The notes beneath the pieces were generated by a model, which had not been told where the DNA came from, did no database searches, and worked only from the letters and a program-made list of their open reading frames with translations. Source: Streptomyces sp. CG1 (GTDB lineage Bacteria; Actinomycetota; Actinomycetes; Streptomycetales; Streptomycetaceae). From it: a stretch of DNA of 64,000 nucleotides. A program made the position numbers and the translations under genes. Shown here one piece after another: positions 62,511 through 64,000 of this stretch. Where the stretch lies: positions 9,045,501 to 9,109,500 of the forward strand of contig NZ_CP163518.1 in the NCBI RefSeq assembly GCF_041080625.1, in the 5' to 3' direction. Every line of letters starts with the position of its first letter. Within the stretch, counting starts at the first letter, position 1.

Positions 62511-64000
62511 TCAGTTCTCCTGAGCGTTCTTGAGGGTGCGGTAGGCGGCGACGAGAGCCGTGGTGGACGGGTCGAGACCGGGTACGTCGGCGCCCTGGGT
62601 CAGGGCGGGCTCGACCCGCTTGGCGAGGACCTTGCCCAGCTCCACGCCCCACTGGTCGAAGGAGTCGATGTTCCACACCGCGCCCTGCACGAACACCTTG
62701 TGCTCGTAGAGGGCGATCAGCTGGCCGAGCACGGACGGGGTCAGCTCGCCGGCGAGGATGGTGGTGGTGGGGTGGTCGCCGCGGAAGGTGCGGTGTGTCA
62801 CCTGCTCCTCGGGGATGCCCTCCGCGCGGACCTCCTCGGCGGACTTGCCGAAGGCCAGGGCCTGGGTCTGGGCGAAGAAGTTGGCCATCAACAGATCGTG
62901 CTGGGCCTTGAGTTCGCCGCTCAGCTCGCCGACGGGCCGGGCGAAGCCGATGAAGTCGGCCGGGATCAGCTTGGTGCCCTGGTGGATCAACTGGTAGTAG
63001 GCGTGCTGCCCGTTGGTGCCCGGCGTGCCCCAGACGACCGGCCCGGTCTGCCACTCCACCGGCTCGCCGCCGCGCTGCACCGACTTGCCGTTGGACTCCA
63101 TGTCCAGCTGCTGCAGGTAGGCGGTGAACTTCGACAGGTAGTGGCTGTACGGCAGCACCGCGTGCGACTGGGCGTCGTGGAAGTTGCCGTACCAGATGCC
63201 CAGCAGGCCGAGCAGCAGCGGGGCGTTGGCCTCGGCGGGCGCGGTGCGGAAGTGGTCGTCCATCAGCCGGAAGCCGTCGAGCATCTCGCGGAAACGACCG
63301 GGGCCGATCGCGATCATCAGGGACAGGCCGATCGCCGAGTCGTACGAGTAGCGGCCGCCGACCCAGTCCCAGAACTCGAACATGTTGTCCGGGTCGATGC
63401 CGAACTCGGTGACCTTCTCGCCGTTCGTCGACAGGGCGACAAAGTGCTTGGCCACCGCCTTTTCGTCGCCGTCGAAGGCCTTCAGCAGCCAGGAGCGCGC
63501 CGAGGTGGCGTTGGTGATCGTCTCGATCGTGGTGAACGTCTTGGACGCGACGATGAACAGGGTCTCCGCCGGATCCAGGTCCCGGGTCGCCTCGTGCAGG
63601 TCGGCGCCGTCCACGTTCGACACGAACCGGAACGTCAACTCCCGTGCGGTGTACGGGCGCAGCACCTCGTACGCCATCGCCGGGCCGAGGTCGGAGCCGC
63701 CGATGCCGATGTTGACGACGTTCCTGATGCGCTTGCCGGTGTGGCCGAGCCACTCGCCGGAGCGGATCCGGTCGGCGAAGCCGGCCATCTTGTCCAGCAC
63801 CGCGTGCACCTTCGGGACGACGTTCTCGCCGTCGACCTCGACCACCGCGTCCCGCGGGGCACGCAGTGCGGTGTGCAGGACGGCGCGCCGCTCGGTGACG
63901 TTGATCTTCTCGCCGCGGAACATGGCGTCCCGCAGCGCGAACACGCCGGTGGCGGTGGCGAGTTCCTGGAGCAGGGCCAGGGTCTCGTCGGTGATCAGAT
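62511..64000 (-). CDS. pgi: Glucose-6-phosphate isomerase, 5' end outside window
   Basis: Open from the right edge to the stop at 62511; the N-terminal about 50 residues are missing. Signature segments: [60 protein letters not shown] (PGI signature), [12 protein letters not shown] and [23 protein letters not shown] with the catalytic His/Glu, [20 protein letters not shown] (second signature). Interconverts glucose 6-phosphate and fructose 6-phosphate in the cytoplasm. First visible gene of a leftward operon with gnd. Confidence 0.95.
   Translation of the reverse strand, partial: LITDETLALLQELATATGVFALRDAMFRGEKINVTERRAVLHTALRAPRDAVVEVDGENVVPKVHAVLDKMAGFADRIRSGEWLGHTGKRIRNVVNIGIGGSDLGPAMAYEVLRPYTARELTFRFVSNVDGADLHEATRDLDPAETLFIVASKTFTTIETITNATSARSWLLKAFDGDEKAVAKHFVALSTNGEKVTEFGIDPDNMFEFWDWVGGRYSYDSAIGLSLMIAIGPGRFREMLDGFRLMDDHFRTAPAEANAPLLLGLLGIWYGNFHDAQSHAVLPYSHYLSKFTAYLQQLDMESNGKSVQRGGEPVEWQTGPVVWGTPGTNGQHAYYQLIHQGTKLIPADFIGFARPVGELSGELKAQHDLLMANFFAQTQALAFGKSAEEVRAEGIPEEQVTHRTFRGDHPTTTILAGELTPSVLGQLIALYEHKVFVQGAVWNIDSFDQWGVELGKVLAKRVEPALTQGADVPGLDPSTTALVAAYRTLKNAQEN

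Noticed and set aside
1..64000. tRNA, rRNA, prophage, CRISPR or intact insertion sequences
   Set aside because: Looked for on both strands; no cloverleaf-like segment, integrase, transposase or spacer array could be supported.

Overview
The window is high-GC actinobacterial chromosome. Codon third positions are G/C-rich, GTG and TTG starts are frequent, ribosome binding sites are GGAGG-type, several transcripts look leaderless, and many proteins carry long Ala/Pro/Arg-rich tails. Gene content (paralogous EF-G, ROK-type sugar regulator, secreted BNR proteins, pterin-like cluster, gnd-pgi) points to Streptomyces or a close relative. From memory, the right half resembles a stretch of the S. coelicolor chromosome; I could not check this.

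Layout, left part (1-21300): a multi-sensor GAF/PAS protein cut by the left edge; two tandem secreted paralogues built from three Cys-bounded modules; an exported C39/papain-like cysteine peptidase with an exported partner; a divergent XRE-like regulator with a palindromic site; a leaderless FGE-like protein; a DedA membrane protein; an orphan histidine kinase; three large secreted Asp-box (BNR) beta-propeller proteins around a small lipoprotein; and a DUF2236 oxygenase fused to four EF-hands.

Middle (21489-39932): a sulfide-detoxification module (SQR, CstB-like persulfide dioxygenase-rhodanese, rhodanese, TauE exporter) around a divergent GntR regulator with two TGTACGTACA operators; an EF-G paralogue behind a small leader ORF and hairpin; a decayed ROK regulator beside an intact sugar ABC operon ending in a GH1 beta-glucosidase; a GNAT plus nickel/peptide-type ABC operon whose promoter carries a Nur-box-like site; and a copper-type pair (His/Met-rich membrane protein, YcnI-like protein).

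Right part (40002-64000): a probable specialised pathway starting from GTP. It has a CDP-alcohol phosphatidyltransferase, dehydrogenase, PTPS/QueD-like protein, glycosyltransferase, methyltransferase, flippase-like membrane protein, creatininase-family amidohydrolase and GTP cyclohydrolase II. In the last, the conserved active-site Tyr is Met, which predicts a formylated (FAPy) product that the amidohydrolase would deformylate. This is the most interesting system in the window. Then come a beta-lactamase-family hydrolase, a TetR/MFS efflux pair with twin operators, an F420-type PPOX protein, a reductase with its TetR and twin operators, a VOC protein, a quinate/shikimate-to-protocatechuate catabolic module (MFS, TetR, shikimate dehydrogenase, dehydroshikimate dehydratase), an ArnT-like glycosyltransferase, a histidine phosphatase, and the pentose-phosphate pair gnd-pgi, cut by the right edge.
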